From Winogradskyella echinorum (lineage in GTDB: Bacteria > Bacteroidota > Bacteroidia > Flavobacteriales > Flavobacteriaceae): 64,000 bases of DNA. Position numbers and translations under genes: made by a program. The DNA lies in contig NZ_JACOQD010000001.1 of NCBI RefSeq assembly GCF_014297365.1, positions 620,001-684,000 of the forward strand. The letters are read 5' to 3'. Shown piece after piece: positions 16,285 through 25,364 of this stretch (position 1 is the stretch's first letter; each line of letters opens with the position of its first letter). Below the pieces are notes generated by a model. That model saw only the letters and a list, made by a program, of their open reading frames with translations, made no database searches and was not told the DNA's origin.

Positions 16285-17016
16285 CTACCTCTTATTCCTT
16301 CCCATTTCATTGGGATACAACATAGGTAATGCATCACTTTGAAAAACTTCTTTAGTTTCAATATCGATAGCAGATACTTTACCAGTAAAAGCAGCACCAG
16401 TATCCACATTCCAAACGTTTATAGCATTCATTGGTTCCATTTTACCAAAATTTATAGTTGGAGTATGACCAATATAAATTTCTTTGTAATGTTTTAATCG
16501 ATTTGGGTAAATTACAGAATCTTTATCAATACGTTTATCCATGGTTAAAGCCATTTCCCAAAGGGTTCTGTCATAATAAAATATTTGTTTATTTACTTCT
16601 TTTTCCACTCCATGCATCGACGTAAAACCTGCATGCAAAAACAATCTATGCTTCTCATCAAGGTGATATAAAGGCATAGCTTCAAAAAAATCGAGATGCT
16701 TTTGTTTATCGTCTTTTGAAAAACTATTATAACTCTCTATGGTTTCTTTACCACCATGTTGGTACCATACATCATTTATATCTCCAAACGCCAACCATTG
16801 CTCGCACCACACATCGTGATTGCCTTTTATAAAAATACATTCGTTGGTTTTAGATAATTCTATTAAGTACTGAATAACTTGTGCTGATTCACTCCAACCA
16901 TCTACATAATCTCCTACAAAAATGAGTTGATCATCAGGTGTTATTTTTGCACGTTCCACAATTTGTATTAATGCTTGTAATCCTCCATGTATATCGCCAA
17001 TGGCTAGTGTTCTCAT
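16285..17016 (-). CDS. PPP-type metallophosphoesterase (serine/threonine phosphatase-like)
   Basis: A 243-residue calcineurin-like phosphoesterase. Metal-binding motifs of the PPP family are in order: GDIHG (residues 7-11), GDYVDGWSES (variant of GDxVDRG), KGNHD, HAGF and the late GHTP. Cytosolic, with no signal peptide. Bacterial members dephosphorylate proteins or diadenosine polyphosphates; the substrate here is unknown. A -7 box lies about 20 bp upstream. Confidence 0.85.
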   Translation of the reverse strand: MRTLAIGDIHGGLQALIQIVERAKITPDDQLIFVGDYVDGWSESAQVIQYLIELSKTNECIFIKGNHDVWCEQWLAFGDINDVWYQHGGKETIESYNSFSKDDKQKHLDFFEAMPLYHLDEKHRLFLHAGFTSMHGVEKEVNKQIFYYDRTLWEMALTMDKRIDKDSVIYPNRLKHYKEIYIGHTPTINFGKMEPMNAINVWNVDTGAAFTGKVSAIDIETKEVFQSDALPMLYPNEMGRNKR

Positions 17017-17036
17017 TTTAATTTTGTTTTTATCAA

Positions 17037-17044
17037 CAAAGTTA
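17037..17044 (-). promoter_or_regulatory. -7 promoter box (TAACTTTG) for the phosphoesterase gene
   Basis: On the minus strand the sequence reads TAACTTTG, an exact TAnnTTTG match, ending 20 bp before the start codon. No convincing -33 TTG lies at the expected distance. Confidence 0.35.
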
Positions 17045-17094
17045 ATTTTAAAAATATACTATATAACTATAATTAGACATTGACATAGTCTAAA

Positions 17095-18399
17095 TTAAAA
17101 ATATTGACCAATTCCAAATACTATACCATTATTGGCTTTCTTGCCTAAACTAAAACCATAATCTATTCTAAAAACCGCATTAAAAATTCTTTTATGTATA
17201 AAACGCAGACCCAAACCAGAAAAAACTGTAGCAGACTCTCCTGTAATTAAATCATCTATACTGCCATTTGGTTCTTGCCAAGTACCTGCATCTACAAACG
17301 CATTTGCTTGCATTGCAAACCAACCTTTTTCTAATAACGTTTGCCTATATTCTGTGTTTAAGACTATTGATGCCGTTCCACGATCTACAGTATTTCCCAC
17401 GCCCCTAATATTCAACTGATTATCTAATGCAAAAGGGGCAAACGGTGTACTGCTATTTGTGGCATAACCTATACGTAATCGGTTTGCCCAATTACCTTTA
17501 GTACCAATACGCTTAAAATATTCGAAGTCATTTCTACCAATAAAAAAATTCTTTAATAGATTGTTATCCCCTTTTGAGTTTAAAGTAAAGCTATATGTAA
17601 AAATGCTCCTAAAACCCTCAACATACTGATAAGAATTAGTAATATTATTAAACTCATATTCACCAACAACAGAAATCCTTTTTACTCCTAATTGTTCAGG
17701 GATTTCAGCATTTAAATCCCCTTCTAAATAGTCATAGTCTTCATTTGCTAAATTAATACCTAACTCAAAGCGGTTTTTAAAGTTGTGCTCGTACATAGCA
17801 CGTATCTCAAAGGCTTTACTATTATATTTATAATTCACATCTTTGTTATTGTCTAGAAATATAGGTTCTTGTAAAATATTATTCTGATAATTTATACCAA
17901 TACCCAATTTACGATTAAATAGATTAGGCGCTTCCCAAAATACACCATAAGAATTAAAGACATTTTTGCTATAAAAGCCTCCTATAATTTGATTTTGTCC
18001 AAGAAAATTAAAATCAAAAATTGATGTACGATATGCTATGTCATCGTTATTATCTTGAGAAACATTTAGCCCAGGAATAATGGCAAAATTTTCAACAACT
18101 GTGTAGATTATTTTTACTCTATCTATTTCTACATCATTAATACTGTACGTTGCACTTGCTACTGAAGGCAATAATTTAAATCGTCTCACATCTGAAATGA
18201 TTTTACTAGAATCTAAAACTGATCCTTCCTTAACGAAGGCTAAACGCTTTAAAAAACTTGTCTTCGTACGCTTATTACCTTCTATAATGACTTCGGAAAT
18301 AGTTTTGTCTTGAGCCTAACTAAAAGTCACAACAAATAATAGAAAAAATAAAATATTTTGTTTTAAAGATGAATGAATATTAAGTCGAAACTTTCTCAA
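17095..18399 (-). pseudogene. BamA/TamA-type outer-membrane barrel gene interrupted by an amber stop in its signal peptide
   Basis: From the GTG at 18189 to 17095 an open frame of 364 codons encodes an Omp85-like beta-barrel (GVFWEAPNLFNRKLGIG, REQ-free strands ending GIVFGIGQYF with terminal Phe). The same frame continues upstream through a POTRA-like segment (ISEVIIEGNKRTKTSFLKRL) and a typical signal peptide core (ILFFLLFVVTFS-x-AQDKT), but codon x is TAG at 18316-18318. The only possible start further upstream is TTG 18399; no ATG exists in the frame. Starting at 18189 would give a barrel without export signal. The gene therefore looks broken, recently, as the rest is intact; a sequencing error or readthrough is the alternative. 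Confidence 0.65.
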
Positions 18400-18504
18400 A
18401 AGGCGTGAATTTAAAAATCGATATTTTTTATAAATTTCACCTTTAGACGAATAGTTAAATAATAAATTACATAAGCTTTGTTTGTATTTCCACTTAAATA
18501 TTCA

Positions 18505-19512
18505 TTAATTAACTTTATAATGGGCTTTAATAATTTCTTCAACAGGCTTATTTTGAGGAGTAAACTGATTATTCTCTAAACCACCAACCCTATCATGATC
18601 GATAAACCATTTCCATAAGTAACCACCAGCAAACCAATCTTCTTTCCAAACGGCATTGAATAAAGCTTGTGTGGCATTATTCTGAGCTTCGAGATTCACA
18701 GAAGTCATAGAACGGTCGTATCTCCAAGGTTCTTTACCTGTATAATCCACACTTCGGTAACCGAATTCTGTAAACAGAATTGGTCTATCTAACGTTTCTG
18801 AAAATTCCTTTAAACCTGGTTTGTGCTTTTCCCAACCTTTTATACAGTCTTCTACCGTTGGAGTTTGCATGTCACTAACAGGAAAGTAAGCATCTATACC
18901 AATATAATCTAGTTCTGCCCAAAATGATGTACGCCAAAACTCATCCCAATTGGCAGCATAAGTTAGTTTGCCTTTGTAAATGGTTCTAATTTCTTTAATT
19001 AGATTGTGCCAATAATCTGGTCTGTTTTTAATAAATTCCTCGAGCTCTGTACCAATACAAAATACTTCCGCATTTGTCTCTTGGGCTAGTTCAGCAAATT
19101 TTAAAATAAAACTAGAGTACGTCTCTTCTAAAATTTTCCAATTAGCTTCAGATTCCATTTTTAAAAAACCTGTAAACTCGCCATGTCTTAACCACAATTG
19201 TGGCTTAATCATAATAGCCATATCGTGCTTTCTCAATGCTTCAATATATTGTTTTACTCCAGCTTTGGTTTCACCAAACCACTGACGATTTGTGCTATGT
19301 ATAATTTCAGGATGACTCTTATCTCTAATAAACCCAAAGGGCATTACTGCAGCAGCATTAGCATAAATATTTGCCACAGGTTGCGTATGCGTGCTATCTA
19401 CGGCATTACCAGCTGCTACAAAACTTACTCCATTAATTTTTGAAGGTACATACTTAGTCGCAGCACAACCTACCAAAATGAAAACTAAAAGAGCATAGCA
19501 AAAATATCTCAT
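18505..19512 (-). CDS. GH113-like glycoside hydrolase, lipoprotein
   Basis: A 335-residue lipoprotein (FILVGCAATK, lipidated Cys near residue 16) with a TIM-barrel hydrolase domain like GH113 beta-mannanases: IMIKPQLWLRHGEFTGF, FCIGTELEEF (acid/base Glu), LTYAANWDEFW, LDYIGIDAYFP and ILFTEFGYRS (nucleophile Glu). The C-terminus GGYLWKWFIDHD completes the fold. It would act at the outer membrane on a beta-mannan-like polymer, or on a related glycan. No polysaccharide-utilisation genes adjoin it, so the substrate remains open. Confidence 0.82.
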   Translation of the reverse strand: MRYFCYALLVFILVGCAATKYVPSKINGVSFVAAGNAVDSTHTQPVANIYANAAAVMPFGFIRDKSHPEIIHSTNRQWFGETKAGVKQYIEALRKHDMAIMIKPQLWLRHGEFTGFLKMESEANWKILEETYSSFILKFAELAQETNAEVFCIGTELEEFIKNRPDYWHNLIKEIRTIYKGKLTYAANWDEFWRTSFWAELDYIGIDAYFPVSDMQTPTVEDCIKGWEKHKPGLKEFSETLDRPILFTEFGYRSVDYTGKEPWRYDRSMTSVNLEAQNNATQALFNAVWKEDWFAGGYLWKWFIDHDRVGGLENNQFTPQNKPVEEIIKAHYKVN

Positions 19513-19559
19513 ACTATAAATTTATGCCTAAATTTAAAGGAAATTCATTTATCGCTGTT

Positions 19560-19578
19560 AAGGTTTTTAAAAAACCTT
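19560..19578. repeat. Perfect 9-bp hairpin in a divergent gap
   Basis: AAGGTTTTT and AAAAACCTT are complementary around a single A, in the 93-bp region between two divergent genes (start codons at 19512 and 19606). Because it lies between two starts it is more likely a regulatory or repeat element than a terminator. Confidence 0.45.
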
Positions 19579-19605
19579 CGACTTAAGGGTAACTAACTAA
19601 AATTT

Positions 19606-20955
19606 ATGGAGCATATTGTTATTATTGGTAATGGAATTTCTGGCGTTACACTCGCTAGGCATATCCGAAAATTATCTGATAAAAAAATTACCATTGTTTC
19701 TGCCGAAACCGATTACTTCTTCTCGCGAACAGCCTTGATGTATGTTTATATGGGACACATGAAGTTTGAGCACACCCAACCTTACGAAAACTGGTTTTGG
19801 AAAAAGAATAGAATAGAACTGAAAAAAGGCTACATAAAAACGGTTGAAACCAAATCTAAAACCTTGCATTTTGCGGATGGTGATACTCTGCAATATGACA
19901 AATTAGTGATTGCAACAGGAAGTAAACCTAACAAATTTGGTTGGCCAGGACAAGATTTAAACGGTGTTTTGGGCATGTACCACAAACAAGACCTAGAAAA
20001 TCTTGAAAAACTAGCACCTAGTAAAGAAGTTTGTAAACGTGCCGTGATTGTAGGTGGTGGATTAATTGGAATTGAACTTGCTGAAATGCTAAATTCCAGA
20101 AAGATTCCTGTGACCTTTTTAGTGCGTGAATCTAGTTTTTGGAATGGTGTTTTGCCAGAAGGAGAAAGCCAAATGATAAACGAACATATAAAGCATCATC
20201 ATATAGATTTAAGACTTTCAACCAATTTGAAAGAAATAAAATCGGACGAAAACGGAAACGTTAAATCTGTAATTATTGAAGAAACTAGCGAAGAACTCAC
20301 TTGTAACGTGGTAGGCTTAACAGCAGGAGTGTCACCAAATATTGATTTTATTAAAGATTCTGAAATTGAAACAGGTCGTGGTGTAAAAGTGAATCGTTTT
20401 CTTGAAACCAATATACCAGATGTATATGCTATTGGTGATTGTGCTGAGCAACATGAAGCCATTGGAAACCGAAGACCGATTGAAGCCGTTTGGTACACAG
20501 GTCGTATGATGGGCGAGACTTTAGCACAAACCATTTGCGGCAACCGAATTGCATACAAACCAGGCCATTGGTTTAATTCTGCTAAATTTTTAGATATCGA
20601 ATATCAGACTTACGGTTGGGTTCATGGCAGTAAAGGACGACCAGATTATGAACAACATTTTCATTGGAAACACCCAAAAGAGGACATTTGTATTACAGTC
20701 GCTTTTCATAAAGACACCAATGAATTTTTAGGCATAAATACCTTCGGAATACGAATGCGTCACGAAATTTTTGACCGATGGCTTACGGAAAAAAGAGATG
20801 TCAACCATGTAATGAGTTATCTCAAGGATGCCAATTTTGATCCTGAATTTTATAAAGCTTATGAAAGTGATATTATAAAACAATTCAACACCGAATTTAA
20901 CACCAATCTTACAACACATAAAAAAAGCTGGAAACGCATTTTTAGCAAAGCCTAA
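19606..20955 (+). CDS. FAD/NAD(P)-dependent oxidoreductase
   Basis: A 449-residue two-dinucleotide-fold flavoprotein. FAD motif: IIGNGISGVTLARH (residues 5-18); NAD(P) motif: VIVGGGLIGIELAEML (about residues 147-162); ATG at LVIATGSKPN; second FAD site VYAIGDCAEQ. It lacks the CxxxxC redox-active pair, so it resembles NADH dehydrogenase or nitrite-reductase-type flavoproteins. A C-terminal extension from about residue 330 (HGSKGRPDYEQHFHWKHP) is unusual. It is followed 13 bp later by a membrane Fe-S protein and probably passes electrons to it. Confidence 0.8.
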   Translation: MEHIVIIGNGISGVTLARHIRKLSDKKITIVSAETDYFFSRTALMYVYMGHMKFEHTQPYENWFWKKNRIELKKGYIKTVETKSKTLHFADGDTLQYDKLVIATGSKPNKFGWPGQDLNGVLGMYHKQDLENLEKLAPSKEVCKRAVIVGGGLIGIELAEMLNSRKIPVTFLVRESSFWNGVLPEGESQMINEHIKHHHIDLRLSTNLKEIKSDENGNVKSVIIEETSEELTCNVVGLTAGVSPNIDFIKDSEIETGRGVKVNRFLETNIPDVYAIGDCAEQHEAIGNRRPIEAVWYTGRMMGETLAQTICGNRIAYKPGHWFNSAKFLDIEYQTYGWVHGSKGRPDYEQHFHWKHPKEDICITVAFHKDTNEFLGINTFGIRMRHEIFDRWLTEKRDVNHVMSYLKDANFDPEFYKAYESDIIKQFNTEFNTNLTTHKKSWKRIFSKA

Positions 20956-20968
20956 TTGAAATAGATTT

Positions 20969-22549
20969 ATGAAAGCAATTAAACATATAGGATTGGTTAT
21001 TTTCTTAATTGGGTTAGGCATTTTCACAGCCTTACCGCTTTTAGGAACCTTTAACCTAAACGAAACTGATTTTAATACCATAATAAGCAATCAGAATATT
21101 AAAAGCGAGGTTTTTATCAATGAACTTAAATCTGAAGTTGTTGGCAAGGATTTTAATGGGATGCAAACCTTATCTCCAAAAATTTCTAAGGCTATTTCTA
21201 ATGCTAATGAAGCACATACTAAAAATAAGGAATGGGATAAAAAAATATACACCAAGTCTAGCGATATGGCAGCAATGATTGGTAAAACATCTGCCAATGG
21301 CTTTATTGCGAATAACAAAGGATTGGTGTGGTTTTTAACCTTTGGATTAGGCATCATTGGCGCTCTAATGTTTATTTTACCTAACGTTATTTTGCTTGGG
21401 GCAAAAGGCATAAAAAATGATGGTATTTATCATGAAAGTGCCACAAATCGTGGTTGGATTGGCTGGATGGTTTTCATTTTTTTGGTGTCGTTTTATTTGG
21501 TGCTTTATTTTGCTTCGGAATATGCTACTAATTGGACACTTTTAGTCGATCCTATTAGTGAAGCATTAAGTGGAAATCCTGCTGGTCATTGGTTTGTATA
21601 TGGTTTTATGTACTGTGTAGTGATGACAGTTATGGCTGTACGTATGTATATTAAATATCGTCATAATATTTATCAGGTTTTTAGAACCACTTCAGTCTTA
21701 TTTTTTCAGATTGTATTTGCGTTTCTAATCCCAGAAATAATGGTAAGACTGCAAATGCCGTATTACGATTTTAAAAATGCATTCCCGTTAGATTACGATT
21801 TCTTTTTTCAGTGGAATTTAAAGAACCTCATCAACAATGGAGGTATCGGAATTTTTATTTTGGTTTGGGGAATTGTTTTGACTTTAATTATTGTACCAGT
21901 TATGGTGTATTTCTTTGGCAAACGCTGGTACTGTTCTTGGGTTTGCGGCTGTGGTGGCTTGGCAGAAACTCTTGGTGATCCTTACAGACAACATTCGGAT
22001 AAATCCTTATTTGCATGGAAGGTAGAACGGTATTTAATCCATGCCGTTTTGGTATTTGTCGTTGTAATGACTGGCATGACCTTATATAGTTTCTTTACAG
22101 AATCTGGAACTGTTTTGGGTATTCAAACTTCAACCGTGCAAAATATTTATAGCCTTATAATCGGTTCTATTTTCGCAGGCGTAATTGGTACTGGCTTCTA
22201 CCCTATTTTTGGAAATCGTGTCTGGTGTCGTTTTGGTTGTCCACTTGCTGCATATTTAGGCTTTGTACAACGTTTTAAATCAAGATTTAGAATTACAACT
22301 AATGGAGGACAGTGTATTTCTTGCGGAAATTGTTCTACCTATTGTGAGCAAGGTATTGATGTAAGAGCCTATGCGCAAAAAGGTGAAAACATTATCCGAT
22401 CGAGTTGTGTTGGATGCGGTATTTGCAGTGCTGTGTGTCCAAGAGGTGTTTTAAAATTAGAAAATGGCCCAGAAAAAGGTCGTATTAATCCGACTGAAAT
22501 TTTATTAGGAAATGATGTTGACCTTATGGATTTGGTAAATCAGAAATAA
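20969..22549 (+). CDS. Membrane-bound 4Fe-4S protein (NapH/NosR-like)
   Basis: A 526-residue integral membrane iron-sulfur protein. About six hydrophobic segments (near residues 5-25, 112-132, 152-172, 205-225, 285-315, 350-370, 390-410) frame cysteine motifs: WYCSWVCGCGGL and WCRFGCPLAAYLG at membrane edges, then two ferredoxin clusters, CISCGNCSTYC and CVGCGICSAVCPRG, near the C-terminus. These resemble NosR/NapH/CcoG-type proteins that move electrons through the membrane. Paired with the upstream flavoprotein it may form an NAD(P)H-linked electron chain; the acceptor is unknown. Confidence 0.82.
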   Translation: MKAIKHIGLVIFLIGLGIFTALPLLGTFNLNETDFNTIISNQNIKSEVFINELKSEVVGKDFNGMQTLSPKISKAISNANEAHTKNKEWDKKIYTKSSDMAAMIGKTSANGFIANNKGLVWFLTFGLGIIGALMFILPNVILLGAKGIKNDGIYHESATNRGWIGWMVFIFLVSFYLVLYFASEYATNWTLLVDPISEALSGNPAGHWFVYGFMYCVVMTVMAVRMYIKYRHNIYQVFRTTSVLFFQIVFAFLIPEIMVRLQMPYYDFKNAFPLDYDFFFQWNLKNLINNGGIGIFILVWGIVLTLIIVPVMVYFFGKRWYCSWVCGCGGLAETLGDPYRQHSDKSLFAWKVERYLIHAVLVFVVVMTGMTLYSFFTESGTVLGIQTSTVQNIYSLIIGSIFAGVIGTGFYPIFGNRVWCRFGCPLAAYLGFVQRFKSRFRITTNGGQCISCGNCSTYCEQGIDVRAYAQKGENIIRSSCVGCGICSAVCPRGVLKLENGPEKGRINPTEILLGNDVDLMDLVNQK

Positions 22550-22563
22550 GAAGTTTACTTTTG
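22531..22563 (+). promoter_or_regulatory. Bacteroidota-type promoter (TTTG - 21 nt - TACTTTTG)
   Basis: TTTG at 22531-22534 and TACTTTTG at 22556-22563 (TAnnTTTG) are 21 nt apart, matching the -33/-7 pattern of this phylum. The -33 box lies inside the end of the Fe-S protein gene. Initiation about 6 nt later leaves a leader of roughly 13 nt before ATG 22582. Confidence 0.6.
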
Positions 22564-22581
22564 CACCTTCAAACTAACTAA

Positions 22582-23271
22582 ATGCCCAATATAAAAGTTA
22601 TCATTCCTGCTTATAACGAAGCGGAGTCTATCCCTCTTGTTATAAAAGACATTCCATCTATTGTAGATGAAGTTATTGTTGTAAGTAACAACTCAACAGA
22701 CAACACAGAAATTAATGCTAAGAATGCTGGTGCAACGGTTTTAGTTGAAAAGCAAAAAGGTTATGGATATGCTTGTTTAAAAGGTATGGAATATATTGCC
22801 GAACAAAAAAATAAACCAGACATAGTCGTTTTTTTGGACGGAGATTATAGTGATTATCCTGAAGAATTAACAAAAATAGTTGAACCAATACTAGAAGACA
22901 ATATTGATTTTGTTGTTGGTGCACGTGTAAAAGAACTTCGTGAAGATGGCTCTATGACTAAGCCACAAATTTTTGGTAATTGGCTAGCAACTAGCTTAAT
23001 GAGAATCTTTTTTAGATCCACATTTACTGATTTAGGTCCATTTAGAGCTATTAAATATGATAAGCTATTGGGGCTTAAAATGGAAGACAAAACCTATGGT
23101 TGGACCGTAGAGATGCAGCTAAAAGCCTTGAAGCAAAAATTAAGCTATAAAGAAATTCCTGTTAATTATAGAAACAGAATTGGCGTCTCAAAAGTTTCAG
23201 GAACGATAAAAGGTGCTATCTTTGCAGGCATAAAAATCTTGACATGGATTTTTAAATATAGTTTTAAGTGA
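22582..23271 (+). CDS. GT2 glycosyltransferase (polyprenyl-phosphate sugar synthase type)
   Basis: A 229-residue inverting GT-A glycosyltransferase. Motifs: VIIPAYNEAESIP, IVVSNNSTDNT, VVFLDGDYSDYP (DxD metal site) and a basic FTDLGPFRAIK region. Length and motifs match dolichol-phosphate mannose synthase-like or undecaprenyl-phosphate sugar transferases, without the C-terminal membrane domain. It overlaps the next gene by 4 bp (GTGA), so both are coupled, and probably work in making or using a lipid-linked sugar. Confidence 0.85.
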   Translation: MPNIKVIIPAYNEAESIPLVIKDIPSIVDEVIVVSNNSTDNTEINAKNAGATVLVEKQKGYGYACLKGMEYIAEQKNKPDIVVFLDGDYSDYPEELTKIVEPILEDNIDFVVGARVKELREDGSMTKPQIFGNWLATSLMRIFFRSTFTDLGPFRAIKYDKLLGLKMEDKTYGWTVEMQLKALKQKLSYKEIPVNYRNRIGVSKVSGTIKGAIFAGIKILTWIFKYSFK

Positions 23272-24761
23272 TTTACCTTCAGTATACAATTATTGTAATT
23301 TACACCATTGCCATAGTGCTTATATTTATGTACGCATTGGCACAACTGAACTTACTTTACAATTATTTATCTTCAAAAAAGAAGAGAGAAAAGTGTGCTA
23401 AATTCGACTTTTCTAACCCTAATGAAATTCCTTACGTAACAATTCAACTTCCTGTTTACAACGAAATGTATGTAATGGAGCGTTTGTTAGACAATATTGC
23501 ATTAATTGAATATCCGAAAGACAAATTAGAAATTCAGGTTTTAGATGATTCAACAGACGAAACCGTTGCGACTACCAAAGCACATGTAGAAAAATTAGCG
23601 GCTACAGGATTAGATATTAGTCATATCACAAGAACGGACCGAAGTGGTTTTAAAGCTGGTGCTTTAAAAGAAGGTTTAGAAATAGCAAAAGGTGAATTTA
23701 TTGCTATTTTCGATGCTGATTTTTTACCAAATCCTAATTGGTTAAAACGCACTATTCCCTACTTTAAAAACGAAAAGATTGGTGTTGTACAAACCCGTTG
23801 GGGACATATTAATAGAAACTATTCTATACTCACCAAAATACAAGCGTTTGCATTAGATGCTCACTTTACATTAGAGCAAGTTGGCAGAAATAGTAAAGGT
23901 CATTTTATCAATTTTAATGGTACAGCAGGAGTTTGGAGAAAGGAATGTATTATTGATGCTGGTAACTGGGAAGGAGATACACTAACTGAAGATTTAGACT
24001 TAAGTTATAGAGCGCAATTAAAGAACTGGGAATTTAAATATCTTGAAGATGTTGAAACTCCTGCAGAATTACCTATCGTAATTAGTGCTGCGCGTTCGCA
24101 ACAGTTCCGATGGAATAAAGGTGGCGCAGAAAACTTTAGGAAAATGTTGAAGCGTGTTATTAAGTCAAAAAATATTTCGACAAAAACAAAAATACATGGT
24201 CTACTGCATTTACTAAATAGCACCATGTTTTTAAGCATATTTACGGTTGCTATTTTGAGTATTCCTATGCTTTATATTAAGAATGAATATGCGCACTTAC
24301 GAAACTATTTCTACATAATGAGTTTCTTTGTAATGAGTACCATTATTTTCTTTGTTTGCTACTGGTTTATGTACAAAAGTATTTATGGTAGTGGCTTTAA
24401 AAAGTTCTTTGGTTACATTGGTATGTTCTTTACGTTTTTCTCAATAGCCATGGGCTTTTCACTTCATAATTCTATTGCAGTATTAGAAGGCCATGCTGGT
24501 AAACGTAGTGAGTTTGTTCGTACACCAAAATTTAATCTCAGTAAGTATAAAGACAACTGGAAAAACAATAAATATTTACGCAAAAACCTTTCGCCAAACG
24601 TTATAATCGAAGGAATCTTAATGCTTTATTTTGGCTTTGGTATGTATAGCGCATTTATTGTTGGCGACCAAGGAGGAGATTTCGGTTTGTTCCCTTTTCA
24701 CCTTATGCTATTTATAGGTTTTGGTTTTGTATTTTTTAAATCCTTGAGCTCTAAAGTTTAG
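23268..24761 (+). CDS. Cellulose-synthase-like membrane GT2 glycosyltransferase
   Basis: A 497-residue processive-type glycosyltransferase: N-terminal membrane helix, catalytic domain with VTIQLPVYNEMYVMERL, VLDDSTDET, AIFDADFLPN (DxD), TEDLDLSYRAQ (TED base) and QQFRWNKGG (QxxRW), then about four C-terminal membrane helices from residue 320. This is the layout of cellulose synthase/CESA-like and glucomannan synthases. GTG at 23268 overlaps the TGA of the upstream GT, so the start is set by translational coupling. Product unknown. Confidence 0.88.
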   Translation: MIYLQYTIIVIYTIAIVLIFMYALAQLNLLYNYLSSKKKREKCAKFDFSNPNEIPYVTIQLPVYNEMYVMERLLDNIALIEYPKDKLEIQVLDDSTDETVATTKAHVEKLAATGLDISHITRTDRSGFKAGALKEGLEIAKGEFIAIFDADFLPNPNWLKRTIPYFKNEKIGVVQTRWGHINRNYSILTKIQAFALDAHFTLEQVGRNSKGHFINFNGTAGVWRKECIIDAGNWEGDTLTEDLDLSYRAQLKNWEFKYLEDVETPAELPIVISAARSQQFRWNKGGAENFRKMLKRVIKSKNISTKTKIHGLLHLLNSTMFLSIFTVAILSIPMLYIKNEYAHLRNYFYIMSFFVMSTIIFFVCYWFMYKSIYGSGFKKFFGYIGMFFTFFSIAMGFSLHNSIAVLEGHAGKRSEFVRTPKFNLSKYKDNWKNNKYLRKNLSPNVIIEGILMLYFGFGMYSAFIVGDQGGDFGLFPFHLMLFIGFGFVFFKSLSSKV

Positions 24762-24852
24762 GTGGTAAATTTAGACACGAATTTCACTAATTATCACTAA
24801 TTTTTCAGACACTTTGCGACTCTAAGCCTTTACGAGAGAAATTGAATTAGTG

Positions 24853-25281
24853 CTATGACCTATCCTCAAACGGAATAACAATTCCCTTTTCTAAATAATC
24901 TTTTAAGCCTTTTAGCAGCATCGCCCAACAAAAGGATGAATGTTTATAGTGATTGTTGCATTCTGGCCAACCTACATGAAAGAAATTAAGACAGGTCCCA
25001 TTTTCTTTTTCCTTTAGTTTAAATCCAAATGTTGTTGGATCCCAATCGGCATCAGATTTAGTCATTTTATAATGAATATGGTCATCTTGTTTACAGCTGA
25101 CGACCTTAGCATACCAATTGTATTCATCTGTAAAATTAAAGTTATACGTTTCATCTATTTTAGGAATTCCAGAACATTTTAAAGGCCACCATTTTTCAAG
25201 TTGTTCAGGTTCTGTTATTGCATTATAAACACTCAACTTGTCGCTTTTAATTATAAAATTGAAGTAAATAGAATGGCTCAT
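24853..25281 (-). CDS. SRPBCC (START/AHSA1-like) domain protein
   Basis: A 142-residue cytosolic protein resembling the AHSA1/START helix-grip family: IYFNFIIKSDKLSVYNAITEPEQLEKWWP at the N-terminus, mid beta-strands and a C-terminal WAMLLKGLKDYLEKG helix typical of the family. Such folds bind hydrophobic ligands; the ligand is unknown. It is divergent from the mannosyltransferase-like gene, 83 bp away. Confidence 0.78.
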   Translation of the reverse strand: MSHSIYFNFIIKSDKLSVYNAITEPEQLEKWWPLKCSGIPKIDETYNFNFTDEYNWYAKVVSCKQDDHIHYKMTKSDADWDPTTFGFKLKEKENGTCLNFFHVGWPECNNHYKHSSFCWAMLLKGLKDYLEKGIVIPFEDRS

Positions 25282-25351
25282 AGCTTTAGTTTTATTCGAT
25301 TAAAGTTATTAATCTTTTTTTAAGCGACTATACTGCAGTTCTAAATAATTC

Positions 25352-25359
25352 TATCTTTG
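25352..25359 (+). promoter_or_regulatory. -7 promoter box (TATCTTTG) abutting the start codon
   Basis: An exact TAnnTTTG match ends 5 bp before ATG 25365. With initiation 5-7 nt downstream of the box the mRNA would start at or next to the start codon. No clear -33 TTG is seen at the usual spacing. Confidence 0.4.
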
Positions 25360-25364
25360 ATTTT

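Noticed and set aside
17095-18189. Barrel gene starting at GTG 18189 as a complete functional CDS
   Set aside because: The frame continues upstream through POTRA-like and signal-peptide sequence to an internal TAG, so the GTG start would produce a barrel without an export signal.
24781-24850. AATTAGTG/CACTAATT inverted repeats as a terminator
   Set aside because: The arms are widely spaced and AT-rich with no U-tract; chance or a weak dispersed repeat explains them.
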